Shown here in pieces: positions 47,849 to 57,377 of a DNA stretch of 64,000 nt (the first letter of the stretch is position 1; the number at the start of each line of letters is the position of its first letter). A program made the translations under genes and the position numbers. The DNA is from Bradyrhizobium cajani (lineage in GTDB: Bacteria; Pseudomonadota; Alphaproteobacteria; Rhizobiales; Xanthobacteraceae): positions 124,001 to 188,000 of the forward strand of contig NZ_WQNE01000011.1 of the NCBI RefSeq assembly GCF_009759665.1, written 5' to 3'. The notes beneath the pieces were generated by a model. It ran no database searches, had not been told where the DNA came from, and saw only the letters and a list, made by a program, of their open reading frames with translations.

Positions 47849-48229
47849 TTGAGCGACCAATCGATCAATTCGTATCGGGACCTGAGAGTATGGCAGGATG
47901 CCATGTCTCTGGCGGAGTCCTGCTATCGATTGACGGCTCAATTCCCTCGCGACGAACTGTTCGGACTGACTTCGCAGATCAGACATGCAGCAGCGTCTAT
48001 TCCGGCGAACGTCGCGGAAGGACATGGGCGCGAAAACACGGGCAGTTTCGTGCAATCGCTGCGAATTTCGCAGGGATCGCTCAAGGAGCTGGAAACTCAT
48101 CTGCTCTTGGCCGAGCGCGTTGGCATTTTAGCCGCGTCCGATCTGGAGCCAGTCTTGGGTCGAAGCGAGAGCTTGGGCAAAATGCTTCGCGCGTTGATAC
48201 GTTCTCTGCAGGACAAGTCCACGAAATGA
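47849..48229 (+). CDS. Four-helix-bundle protein (23S rRNA intervening-sequence family) inserted in the nuo operon
   Basis: 126 residues from a TTG start. The sequence YRDLRVWQDAMSLAESCY, then TAQFPRDELFGLTSQIRHAA and IPANVAEGHGR, is characteristic of the TIGR02436/IVS four-helix-bundle family, small proteins of unclear function often encoded in 23S rRNA insertions or near mobile DNA. It is flanked by inverse-oriented short repeats and lies between nuoC and nuoD, where no gene is needed. It looks slightly less GC-rich than its neighbours. Recent insertion is inferred. Confidence 0.85.
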   Translation: MSDQSINSYRDLRVWQDAMSLAESCYRLTAQFPRDELFGLTSQIRHAAASIPANVAEGHGRENTGSFVQSLRISQGSLKELETHLLLAERVGILAASDLEPVLGRSESLGKMLRALIRSLQDKSTK

Positions 48230-48230
48230 C

Positions 48231-48260
48231 TATTCGCCATTCGCCATTCCCCATTCGCCT
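48231..48260. repeat. Short ATTCGCC-type repeat, right flank of the four-helix-bundle gene
   Basis: Three ATTCGCC/ATTCCCC units in a row, the inverse of the GCGAATAG-type units at 47815-47841, just before the nuoD ribosome site. Confidence 0.6.
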
Positions 48261-48278
48261 CGCAGCAGGAGCTGCGTC

Positions 48279-49475
48279 ATGAACGAGCAACCCGAACAGC
48301 TTCGCAATTTCACCATCAACTTCGGGCCGCAGCATCCGGCGGCACACGGCGTGCTGCGCCTCGTGCTGGAGCTTGACGGCGAAATCGTCGCGCGCGTCGA
48401 TCCCCATATCGGCCTGCTTCACCGCGGCACCGAAAAGCTGATCGAGCAGAAGACCTATCTCCAGGCGATCCCGTATTTCGACCGCCTCGACTACGTCGCG
48501 CCGATGAACCAGGAGCACGCCTTCTGCCTAGCTGCCGAAAAGCTGCTCGGCATCGAGGTGCCGCGCCGCGGCCAGCTGATCCGCGTGCTCTATTGCGAGA
48601 TCGGCCGCATCCTGTCGCATCTGCTCAACGTCACCACGCAGGCGATGGACGTCGGCGCGCTGACCCCGCCGCTGTGGGGCTTCGAGGAGCGCGAGAAGCT
48701 GATGGTGTTCTACGAGCGCGCCTCCGGCAGCCGTATGCACGCGGCCTTCTTCCGCGTCGGCGGCGTGCATCAGGACCTGCCGCAGAAGCTGGTCGACGAC
48801 ATCGAGGCCTGGTGCGATCCGTTCCTCAAAGTCGTGGACGACCTCGACCGGCTGCTCACCGCCAACCGCATCTTCAAGCAGCGCAACGTCGACATCGGCG
48901 TGGTGCCGCTGAAGGAAGCCTGGGAGTGGGGCTTCTCGGGCGTGATGGTGCGCGGCTCGGGCGCGGCCTGGGACCTGCGCAAGTCGCAGCCCTATGAGTG
49001 CTACGCCGAGATGGATTTCGACATTCCGATCGGCAAGAACGGCGACTGCTACGACCGCTATCTGATCCGCATGGAAGAGATGCGCCAGTCCGTGCGCATC
49101 ATGAGGCAGTGTATCCAGAAGCTGAACGCGCCGGAGGGGAAGGGACCCGTCGTCGTCGCCGACAACAAGGTCTCGCCGCCGCGCCGTGGCGAGATGAAGC
49201 GCTCGATGGAAGCGCTGATCCACCACTTCAAGCTCTACACCGAAGGCGTCCGCGTGCCGGCCGGCGAGGTCTACGCCGCGGTCGAGGCGCCGAAGGGCGA
49301 GTTCGGCGTCTATCTCGTCTCGGACGGCACCAACAAGCCCTACAAATGCAAGATCCGCGCGCCGGGCTTTGCCCATCTGCAGGCGATGGACCACATCTGT
49401 CGCGGCCATCTGCTCGCCGACGTCTCGGCCATTCTCGGCTCGCTCGACATCGTGTTCGGAGAGGTCGATCGGTGA
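48279..49475 (+). CDS. nuoD: NADH-quinone oxidoreductase subunit D
   Basis: 398 residues, the 49-kDa subunit lining the quinone cavity. Signature segments: FTINFGPQHPAAHGVLRLVL at the N-terminus and HRGTEKLIE shortly after. Normal length. Its stop overlaps the start of the FkbM gene (ATGA). Confidence 0.97.
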   Translation: MNEQPEQLRNFTINFGPQHPAAHGVLRLVLELDGEIVARVDPHIGLLHRGTEKLIEQKTYLQAIPYFDRLDYVAPMNQEHAFCLAAEKLLGIEVPRRGQLIRVLYCEIGRILSHLLNVTTQAMDVGALTPPLWGFEEREKLMVFYERASGSRMHAAFFRVGGVHQDLPQKLVDDIEAWCDPFLKVVDDLDRLLTANRIFKQRNVDIGVVPLKEAWEWGFSGVMVRGSGAAWDLRKSQPYECYAEMDFDIPIGKNGDCYDRYLIRMEEMRQSVRIMRQCIQKLNAPEGKGPVVVADNKVSPPRRGEMKRSMEALIHHFKLYTEGVRVPAGEVYAAVEAPKGEFGVYLVSDGTNKPYKCKIRAPGFAHLQAMDHICRGHLLADVSAILGSLDIVFGEVDR

Positions 49476-50437
49476 TGGCGCAGGCGCCAATCCAGTTTGA
49501 CCGTGCCTCGGGGGCCCTTGAAGGGGCCAACCTGTGGGAGCGGACGGCTGCCTTGGCGCTGGTGACGGGATCGAAGATCTCCTCGCACTTCTCGCATATG
49601 GGCTACATCGCCTGCGCGAACCTGCTGCGGAAGACGCTGCCCGAGCGCAACATCGCGATCAGGCTCAATCCCGACGCCGTGTTCGAATTCCCTTACGGCG
49701 ACGGCTACTGGAGCAAGCTGCTCAACCGCTCCTATAATTACGAGGATGAGCTGGAGCTGCTGTTTTCCGACTCCGTCGACGTCGACTACACGCTGCTCGA
49801 TTGCGGCGCCAATTACGGCTACTGGTCGGTGCTGGTGTCGAGCAGGCCGTTCGGTTCGCACAAGGCGATCGCGATCGAGCCGTCGGGGCAGAACTATCCG
49901 AAGCTCGCCAACAACGCGCGCGTCAACGATGGCCGCTTCGAGACCATGAAGTGCGCGATCGGTGCCGCCCGCGGCACCGCGCACCTGTCCGGCACCAAGC
50001 ACGAGGCCTTCAGCATCGCCGGCGATGCGTCGGCCGGTGGCGAGGAGGTGCCGGTCATCGCGCTCGACAATCTGATCGACGACGGCAAGGTCGCACCCAG
50101 CGGCAAGTACCTGATCAAGCTCGACGTCGAGGGCGTCGAGATCGAGGCGATCAAGGGTGGCGCCCGGCTGCTTGAGGCCGACAGCGTCATCATGTGCGAG
50201 GAGCACGGCAGCGACCGTTCGCATGCGGTGTCGCGCTACATCCTCGAACAGACCCCGCTGAAGCTGATCGTGTTCGATCCGCGCAGCAACCGGATGGAGA
50301 CCGTGACCGAGCTGTCGATCCTCGACCGGATCAAGGTCTCGACCCACGTCGGCTACAACGTTTTCGGCACCGCAAGCGCATTCTGGCAGGACAGGATCGA
50401 TGCCCTGAATGCGAAAACCGCGCGCCGCATGCAGTGA
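49475..50437 (+). CDS. FkbM-family SAM methyltransferase embedded in the nuo operon
   Basis: 320 residues starting MAQAPIQFDRAS on the ATGA overlap with nuoD. The SAM site is LLDCGANYGYWSVLV (about 109-123) and the FkbM domain shows YLIKLDVEGVEIEAIKGG (about 213-230). FkbM enzymes are usually O-methyltransferases acting on sugars or polyketides. Nothing links the family to complex I, so the position between nuoD and nuoE is odd. It ends ten bases before nuoE and must be co-transcribed. Target unknown. Confidence 0.88.
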   Translation: MAQAPIQFDRASGALEGANLWERTAALALVTGSKISSHFSHMGYIACANLLRKTLPERNIAIRLNPDAVFEFPYGDGYWSKLLNRSYNYEDELELLFSDSVDVDYTLLDCGANYGYWSVLVSSRPFGSHKAIAIEPSGQNYPKLANNARVNDGRFETMKCAIGAARGTAHLSGTKHEAFSIAGDASAGGEEVPVIALDNLIDDGKVAPSGKYLIKLDVEGVEIEAIKGGARLLEADSVIMCEEHGSDRSHAVSRYILEQTPLKLIVFDPRSNRMETVTELSILDRIKVSTHVGYNVFGTASAFWQDRIDALNAKTARRMQ

Positions 50438-50447
50438 GAGATAAGAG

Positions 50448-51059
50448 ATGTCCGTTCGCCGATTAGCACCGAAGGAAGTCCAGCCCGCGAGCTTTGCGTT
50501 CACGGAGGAGAACCTTGCATTCGCCCGGCAGCAGATCGCGAAATATCCGGCCGGCCGCCAGGCCTCCGCGGTCATCGCCATCCTCTGGCGGGCGCAGGAG
50601 CAGCACGACGGTTGGGTGTCGGAAGCCGCGATCCGCGTCATCGCCGACATGCTCGACATGCCCTATATCCGCGTGCTGGAAGTCGCGACCTTCTACACGA
50701 TGTTCCAGCTAGCCCCCGTCGGCAAGAAGGCCCACGTCCAGGTCTGCGGCACCACGCCGTGCCGCCTGCGCGGCGCCGAGGATCTCATCCACGTCTGCGA
50801 GCACCGCATCCATCACGAGCCCTTCCATCTCTCCAAGGACGGCAATTTCAGCTGGGAAGAGGTGGAGTGCCTGGGCGCCTGCGTGAACGCGCCGATGGTG
50901 CTGATCGGCAAGGACACCTATGAGGACCTGACCAAGGAAAGCTTCGGCAAGGTGCTCGACGGCTTCGCTTCGGGCAATCCGCCCAAGCCCGGTCCGCAGA
51001 ACGGCCGCCAGTTCTCGGCGCCGACCGGCGGGCCGACCACGCTGAAGGAGATCACCTGA
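50448..51059 (+). CDS. nuoE: NADH-quinone oxidoreductase subunit E
   Basis: 203 residues of the NADH-oxidising module with a [2Fe-2S] cluster: VCGTTPCRLRG and CLGACVNAPMV supply four cysteines. The C-terminal tail is Pro/Gly-rich (NPPKPGPQNGRQF), a common alphaproteobacterial extension. Its stop overlaps the next small gene (ATGA-type). Confidence 0.97.
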   Translation: MSVRRLAPKEVQPASFAFTEENLAFARQQIAKYPAGRQASAVIAILWRAQEQHDGWVSEAAIRVIADMLDMPYIRVLEVATFYTMFQLAPVGKKAHVQVCGTTPCRLRGAEDLIHVCEHRIHHEPFHLSKDGNFSWEEVECLGACVNAPMVLIGKDTYEDLTKESFGKVLDGFASGNPPKPGPQNGRQFSAPTGGPTTLKEIT

Positions 51060-51265
51060 TGCGTGATATCTCGTCGCCTTCGGTGGAGGGGAGCGGTGCC
51101 ATGAAGAAGTGGGGCTTCATCGCGTTGCATGCCGCCGTGGCGGCCATCTTCATTTTCCTGCTTCAGCGTTTCAGCCTGAACGCGTCGCTGGAATCCAGTC
51201 TGCTCTGGGCGCTGACGTTTGGCGTCTGCGCCGCCGGGCTTGCCTACAAGCAAGCCAACCGTTGA
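51059..51265 (+). CDS. Small two-helix membrane protein between nuoE and nuoF
   Basis: 68 residues with two hydrophobic segments: GFIALHAAVAAIFIFLLQRF (about 19-38) and LLWALTFGVCAAGLAY (about 48-63). The start at 51059 overlaps the nuoE stop; an ATG at 51101 (MKKWGFIALH) is possible. It is not one of the fourteen core complex I subunits. Co-transcription with nuo genes suggests an accessory or assembly role, which is inference. Confidence 0.7.
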   Translation: MRDISSPSVEGSGAMKKWGFIALHAAVAAIFIFLLQRFSLNASLESSLLWALTFGVCAAGLAYKQANR

Positions 51266-51280
51266 TCGGAAAGCACTGAA

Positions 51281-52606
<1,326 letters not shown>

Positions 52607-52611
52607 GAAGA

Positions 52612-54687
52612 ATGACCAAGCTCATCATCGACGGCAAAGAGATCGATGTTCCGCCGGAGTACACGCTGCTCCAGGCGTGCGAGGCCGCCGGCGCCGAGAT
52701 TCCGCGTTTCTGCTATCACGAGCGGCTGTCGATCGCCGGCAATTGCCGGATGTGCCTCGTTGAAGTGAAGGGCGGCCCGAAGCCGGTCGCGAGCTGCGCC
52801 TGGGGCGTGCGCGATTGCCGTCCGGGCCCCAAGGGCGAGCCGCCGGAAATCTCCACGCGTTCGCCGATGGTCAAGAAGGCACGCGAAGGCGTGATGGAGT
52901 TCCTTCTGATCAACCATCCGCTGGACTGCCCGATCTGCGACCAGGGCGGCGAGTGCGACCTGCAGGACCAGGCGATGGGCTATGGTGTCGACACCAGCCG
53001 CTTCGCCGAGAACAAGCGCGCGGTCGAGGACAAATATCTCGGCGCGCTGGTCAAGACCTCGATGAACCGCTGCATCCAGTGCACGCGCTGCGTCCGCTTC
53101 TCGGCGGAGGTCGCCGGCGCCCCCGAAATGGGCGCCACCGGCCGCGGCGAGGACATGGAGATCACGACCTATCTCGAGCACGCGCTGACGTCGGAATTGC
53201 AGGGCAATCTCGTCGACATCTGCCCGGTCGGCGCGCTGACCTCGAAGCCCTATGCCTTCGCGGCGCGCCCGTGGGAGCTCGGCAAGACCCAGTCGATCGA
53301 CGTCATGGATGGCCTCGGCTCGGCGATCCGCGTCGACACCCGCGGCCGTGAAGTCATGCGCGTGCTGCCGCGCATCAACGAGGCCGTGAACGAGGAGTGG
53401 ATCTCCGACAAGACCCGTCACATCATCGACGGCCTACGCACCCAGCGGCTCGACCGGCCCTATATCCGCGAGGCCGGCAAGCTGCGCGCGGCGAGCTGGC
53501 CCGAGGCCTTTGCCGCGATCGCCGCGAAAGCGGCGCGCACCGACGGCAAGCGCATCGGCGCGATCGCCGGCGACCTCGCCGGCGTCGAGGAGATGTTCGC
53601 GCTGAAGGATCTGCTGGCCAAGTATGGCTCGGCCAATCTGGCGGTGCAGGGCGGCGACGCCTTCGATCCGGCGCTCGGCCGCGGCTCGTACATCTTCAAC
53701 CCGACCCTTGCAGGTGTCGAGCAGGCGGACGCGCTGCTGATCATCGGCGCCAATCCGCGGAAAGAGGCGGCCGTGTTCAACGCCCGCATCCGCAAGCGCT
53801 GGCGTGCCGGCGGCTTCAAGATCGGCGTGATCGGCGCCAAGGCTGATCTGACCTATGACTACGACCATCTGGGCGCAGGCACCGAGACGCTCGGCGAACT
53901 CGCGGCCGGCAAGCACTCCTTCATGGACGTGCTGAAGAAAGCCAAGCACCCGATCATCCTGGTCGGTGCGGGCGCGGCCTCGCGTCACGACGGCGCCGCC
54001 ATTCTGGCCGCTAGCGCCAAGCTCGCGCTCGATGTCGGCGCGGTGAAGGACGGCTGGAACGGCTTTGGCGTGCTGCACGAGACCGCCTCGCGCGTCGGCG
54101 CGCTCGACATCGGCTTCACCGCCGGTCAGGGTGGGCTGAACGCCGCGCAGATGACGACGTTCGGCACGCTGGACCTCCTGTTCCTGCTTGGCGCCGACGA
54201 GATCAAGGCGCCGGACGGCACCTTCGTCGTCTATATCGGCACCCATGGCGACCGCGGCGCGCATCGCGCCGACGTGATCCTGCCGGCGGCGGCCTACACC
54301 GAGAAGTCGGCGATCTACGTCAACACCGAAGGCCGCGTGCAGATGACCGGCCGCGCCGCGTTCCCGCCGGGTGAAGCCCGCGAGGATTGGGCGATCGTCC
54401 GCGCGCTGTCGGAAGCGCTCGGCAAGAAGCTCGGCTATGACTCGCTCTCCTCGCTGCGCCAGGCGATCTTCAAGGCCGTGCCGCACCTGATCCGTCTCGA
54501 CCAGATCGAGGCCGGCTCAGCCGACCAGATCAAGAAGCTGGCGGGGAAGGGCGGCTCGCCCGAGAAGGCGCCGTTCAAGCCGCTGGTCGAGGACTTCTAC
54601 CTGACCAACCCAATCGCGCGTGCGTCCGCCGTGATGGCGGAATGTTCGCGCCTCGCCTCCGGGCACATGCTGACCGCAGCGGAGTGA
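52612..54687 (+). CDS. nuoG: NADH-quinone oxidoreductase subunit G
   Basis: 691 residues, the large iron-sulphur subunit of the peripheral arm. N-terminal [2Fe-2S] ferredoxin-like domain (RFCYHERLSIAGNCRMCLVE), His/Cys [4Fe-4S] motif HPLDCPICDQGGECDLQDQ, then CIQCTRCVRFSAEV for the next clusters, and a molybdopterin-oxidoreductase-like region after about 220. Start at MTKLIIDGKEIDV, five bases after nuoF; the longer frame back to 52324 is not coding. Confidence 0.97.
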   Translation: MTKLIIDGKEIDVPPEYTLLQACEAAGAEIPRFCYHERLSIAGNCRMCLVEVKGGPKPVASCAWGVRDCRPGPKGEPPEISTRSPMVKKAREGVMEFLLINHPLDCPICDQGGECDLQDQAMGYGVDTSRFAENKRAVEDKYLGALVKTSMNRCIQCTRCVRFSAEVAGAPEMGATGRGEDMEITTYLEHALTSELQGNLVDICPVGALTSKPYAFAARPWELGKTQSIDVMDGLGSAIRVDTRGREVMRVLPRINEAVNEEWISDKTRHIIDGLRTQRLDRPYIREAGKLRAASWPEAFAAIAAKAARTDGKRIGAIAGDLAGVEEMFALKDLLAKYGSANLAVQGGDAFDPALGRGSYIFNPTLAGVEQADALLIIGANPRKEAAVFNARIRKRWRAGGFKIGVIGAKADLTYDYDHLGAGTETLGELAAGKHSFMDVLKKAKHPIILVGAGAASRHDGAAILAASAKLALDVGAVKDGWNGFGVLHETASRVGALDIGFTAGQGGLNAAQMTTFGTLDLLFLLGADEIKAPDGTFVVYIGTHGDRGAHRADVILPAAAYTEKSAIYVNTEGRVQMTGRAAFPPGEAREDWAIVRALSEALGKKLGYDSLSSLRQAIFKAVPHLIRLDQIEAGSADQIKKLAGKGGSPEKAPFKPLVEDFYLTNPIARASAVMAECSRLASGHMLTAAE

Positions 54688-54697
54688 GCGTGATCTG

Positions 54698-55765
54698 ATG
54701 GAATTCTTCGAAAGCGCATTCTGGACCGGATTTCTCTGGCCGCTGATCATCATGGTCGCGCAGAGCGTCCTCGTGCTCGTCGTCCTCCTGGTCGCGATCG
54801 CCTACATCCTGCTCGCCGACCGCAAGATCTGGGCGGCGGTGCAGATCCGCCGTGGCCCGAACGTGGTCGGCCCGTGGGGCCTGCTGCAATCCTTCGCGGA
54901 CTTGCTCAAGTTCGTGCTGAAGGAGCCGATCATCCCCGCCGGCGCCAACAAGGGCGTGTTCCTGCTGGCGCCGCTGGTGTCGTGCGTGCTCGCACTCGCC
55001 GCCTGGGCGGTGATCCCGACCAATCTCGGCTGGGTGATCTCCGACATCAATGTCGGCATCCTCTTCATCTTCGCGATCTCGTCGCTGTCGATCTACGGCA
55101 TCATCATGGCCGGCTGGTCGTCGAACTCGAAATATCCGTTCCTGGCCGCGCTGCGCTCGGCGGCGCAGATGGTGTCCTACGAAGTCTCGATCGGCTTCGT
55201 CATCATCACCGTCCTGCTCTGCGCCGGCACGCTGAACCTGTCGGCCGTGGTCGAGGCCCAGCATGCGCGCGGCCTTGCCAGCCTGATCGGGCTGCCGCAG
55301 CTCACCATCCTGAACTGGTACGTCTGGCCGCTGTTCCCGATGTTCGTGGTGTTCTACGTCTCGGCGCTGGCGGAAACCAACCGTCCGCCCTTCGACCTCG
55401 TCGAAGCGGAGTCCGAGCTCGTCGCCGGCTTCATGGTCGAGTACGGCTCGACGCCGTACCTGCTGTTCATGCTCGGCGAATACGTCGCGATCGTCACGAT
55501 GTGCGCGATGGCGACGATCCTGTTCCTCGGAGGCTGGCTGCCGCCGGTCGACCTGCCGCCCTTCAACTGGGTGCCGGGGATCATCTGGTTTTCGCTGAAG
55601 CTGTTCTTCATGTTCTTCCTGTTCGCGATGGCGAAGGCGATCGTGCCGCGCTACCGCTACGATCAACTGATGCGTCTCGGCTGGAAGGTGTTCCTGCCGA
55701 TCTCGCTCGCGATGGTGGTCGTGGTGGCCGGTGTGCTGCATTTCGCCGGCATCGCGCCGAAGTGA
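54698..55765 (+). CDS. nuoH: NADH-quinone oxidoreductase subunit H
   Basis: 355 residues with eight predicted transmembrane helices; it forms the quinone-entry site at the arm junction. Family motifs: RRGPNVVGPWGLLQSFADLLK, truncated here to the RGPNVVGPWG core, and AETNRPPFDLVEAESELVAG. Normal length. Confidence 0.97.
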   Translation: MEFFESAFWTGFLWPLIIMVAQSVLVLVVLLVAIAYILLADRKIWAAVQIRRGPNVVGPWGLLQSFADLLKFVLKEPIIPAGANKGVFLLAPLVSCVLALAAWAVIPTNLGWVISDINVGILFIFAISSLSIYGIIMAGWSSNSKYPFLAALRSAAQMVSYEVSIGFVIITVLLCAGTLNLSAVVEAQHARGLASLIGLPQLTILNWYVWPLFPMFVVFYVSALAETNRPPFDLVEAESELVAGFMVEYGSTPYLLFMLGEYVAIVTMCAMATILFLGGWLPPVDLPPFNWVPGIIWFSLKLFFMFFLFAMAKAIVPRYRYDQLMRLGWKVFLPISLAMVVVVAGVLHFAGIAPK

Positions 55766-55773
55766 GGGCCGTC

Positions 55774-56268
55774 ATGGGTATCAACATCAACGCCACTGCA
55801 CGCTCGCTTCTGCTGTCGGAATTCGTCTCGGCGTTCTTCCTCGCCATGCGCTATTTCTTTCAGCCGAAGCCGACGCTGAACTATCCGTTCGAGAAGGGCC
55901 CGATCTCGCCGCGCTTCCGTGGCGAGCACGCGCTGCGCCGCTATCCGAACGGCGAAGAGCGCTGCATCGCCTGCAAGCTGTGCGAAGCGATCTGCCCGGC
56001 GCAGGCTATCACCATCGAGGCTGGCCCGCGCCGCAACGACGGCACCCGCCGCACCGTGCGCTACGACATCGACATGGTGAAGTGCATCTATTGCGGCCTC
56101 TGCCAGGAGGCCTGTCCAGTCGACGCCATCGTCGAAGGTCCGAACTTCGAGTTCGCGACCGAGACCCGCGAGGAACTGTTCTATGACAAGGCCAAGCTGC
56201 TCGCCAACGGCGACCGCTGGGAACGCGAGATCGCGAAAGCGATCGAGCTCGACGCGCCGTACCGGTGA
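55774..56268 (+). CDS. nuoI: NADH-quinone oxidoreductase subunit I
   Basis: 164 residues with two [4Fe-4S] motifs, CIACKLCEAICPAQAI and CIYCGLCQEACPVDAI, in the standard C-x2-C-x2-C-x3-C-P form. It carries electrons from NuoG to NuoB. Good start after GTGAGGGCC. Followed by a palindromic repeat before nuoJ. Confidence 0.97.
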   Translation: MGININATARSLLLSEFVSAFFLAMRYFFQPKPTLNYPFEKGPISPRFRGEHALRRYPNGEERCIACKLCEAICPAQAITIEAGPRRNDGTRRTVRYDIDMVKCIYCGLCQEACPVDAIVEGPNFEFATETREELFYDKAKLLANGDRWEREIAKAIELDAPYR

Positions 56269-56277
56269 GGTGAGGGC

Positions 56278-56430
56278 ATGATCCTTCCCGCCATCCTCTC
56301 GTCATTCCGGGGCGCGCGAAGCGCGAACCCGGAATCTCGCGCCACAATCTCTGGATTCTCCGATGCGCAATTGCGCATCGTAGTTCGCGGACTTCGTCCG
56401 CGCCCCGGAATGACGGGAGTTTCTCGATGA
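56278..56430 (+). pseudogene. Remnant of the ancestral nuoJ start, read into the repeat
   Basis: The codons ATG ATC CTT CCC GC at 56278-56291 are identical to those at the actual nuoJ start (56427-56440). Reading on gives 50 codons through the repeat, ending with a TGA that overlaps the real nuoJ ATG (ATGA). It looks like the original beginning of nuoJ, cut off by the repeat; the product is probably irrelevant, but its translation could couple nuoI to nuoJ. Confidence 0.55.
56301..56414. repeat. Palindromic repeat inserted at the nuoI-nuoJ junction
   Basis: A 114-base element with perfect 14-bp inverted ends GTCATTCCGGGGCG and CGCCCCGGAATGAC and internal symmetrical arms such as GATGCGCAATTGCGCATC. 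It is flanked by two copies of a 14-base sequence (the nuoJ start), as expected for a target-site duplication, with a few intervening bases. Elements of this type are, as I recall, scattered between genes in Bradyrhizobium-type genomes. Confidence 0.8.
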
Positions 56431-57065
56431 TCCTTCCCGCGCTCTTCTTCTATCTCTTCGCCGGCGTCTGCGTCGCTTCGGCGGTGATGGTGATTGTCTC
56501 GCGCAATCCCGTGCACTCCGTGCTGTACCTGATCCTGGCCTTCGTCAACGCCTCCGGCCTGTTCGTGCTGATGGGTGCCGAATTCCTGGCGATGATCCTG
56601 ATCGTCGTCTATGTCGGCGCGGTCGCGGTGTTGTTCCTGTTCGTGATCATGATGCTCGACGTCGATTTCCTCGAGCTGCGCGAGGGCTTCATCGAGTACC
56701 TGCCGGTCGGGCTGGTGATCGGCGGCATCTTCCTGTTCGAGCTGCTGCTCACCGTCGGCTTCTGGGTGATCAACCCCGGCGTCTCCAAGACCATCACGGC
56801 GGCGATCCCGGCCAATGTCAGCAACACCGAGGCGCTCGGCCTCGTGCTCTATACGAAGTACATCCACTACTTCCAGCTCTCGGGCATGGTGCTTCTGGTC
56901 GCCATGATCGGCGCGATCGTGCTGACGCTGCGCCACAAGGCCAGCGTGAAGCGGCAGGACATCAACGTTCAGAACGCGCGCACGCCGGAAATGGCGATGG
57001 CGATGCGCAAGGTGGCGCCGGGGCAGGGGCTCTCGGATGCCGATGCGGCGGAGTGGGTGAAATGA
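56427..57065 (+). CDS. nuoJ: NADH-quinone oxidoreductase subunit J
   Basis: 212 residues with five transmembrane helices, MILPALFFYLFAGVCV at the N-terminus, and GAEFLAMILIVVYVGAVAVL, the conserved ND6 segment. Its ribosome site (GGGAG) lies directly at the end of the palindromic repeat. The C-terminus extends in a hydrophilic tail typical of alphaproteobacterial NuoJ. Overlaps nuoK by four bases (ATGA). Confidence 0.96.
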   Translation: MILPALFFYLFAGVCVASAVMVIVSRNPVHSVLYLILAFVNASGLFVLMGAEFLAMILIVVYVGAVAVLFLFVIMMLDVDFLELREGFIEYLPVGLVIGGIFLFELLLTVGFWVINPGVSKTITAAIPANVSNTEALGLVLYTKYIHYFQLSGMVLLVAMIGAIVLTLRHKASVKRQDINVQNARTPEMAMAMRKVAPGQGLSDADAAEWVK

Positions 57066-57370
57066 CGATCGGGCTCGGACACTATCTGGCGGTCGGCGCG
57101 ATCCTGTTCACGCTCGGCATTCTCGGCATCTTCCTGAACCGCAAGAACATCATCGTCATCCTGATGTCGGTCGAGCTGATCCTGCTCTCGGTCAACATCA
57201 ACTTCGTGGCGTTCTCGACCTTCCTCGGCGACATCGTCGGCCAGGTCTTCGCGCTCTTGGTGCTGACGGTCGCGGCTGCGGAAGCCGCGATCGGTCTTGC
57301 CATCCTGGTGGTCTATTTCCGCAACCGCGGCTCGATCGCGGTTGAGGACGTCAATCTGATGAAGGGTTAA
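57062..57370 (+). CDS. nuoK: NADH-quinone oxidoreductase subunit K
   Basis: 102 residues with three transmembrane helices and the conserved glutamates in MSVELILLSVNINFVAFS and AAEAAIGLAILVVYFRN used in proton translocation. The ATG at 57062 gives the canonical length; an upstream GTG at 57053 is rejected. Confidence 0.97.
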   Translation: MTIGLGHYLAVGAILFTLGILGIFLNRKNIIVILMSVELILLSVNINFVAFSTFLGDIVGQVFALLVLTVAAAEAAIGLAILVVYFRNRGSIAVEDVNLMKG

Positions 57371-57377
57371 CCCGGCT

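Noticed and set aside
47815..48260. Four-helix-bundle cassette interpreted as an insertion sequence
   Set aside because: There is no transposase and no clean target duplication; it is listed only as a gene with flanking short repeats.
48998..49474. N-terminal extension of the FkbM frame into nuoD
   Set aside because: The extension is antisense-like in composition and overlaps a conserved nuoD region; the ATG on the nuoD stop gives a proper FkbM protein.
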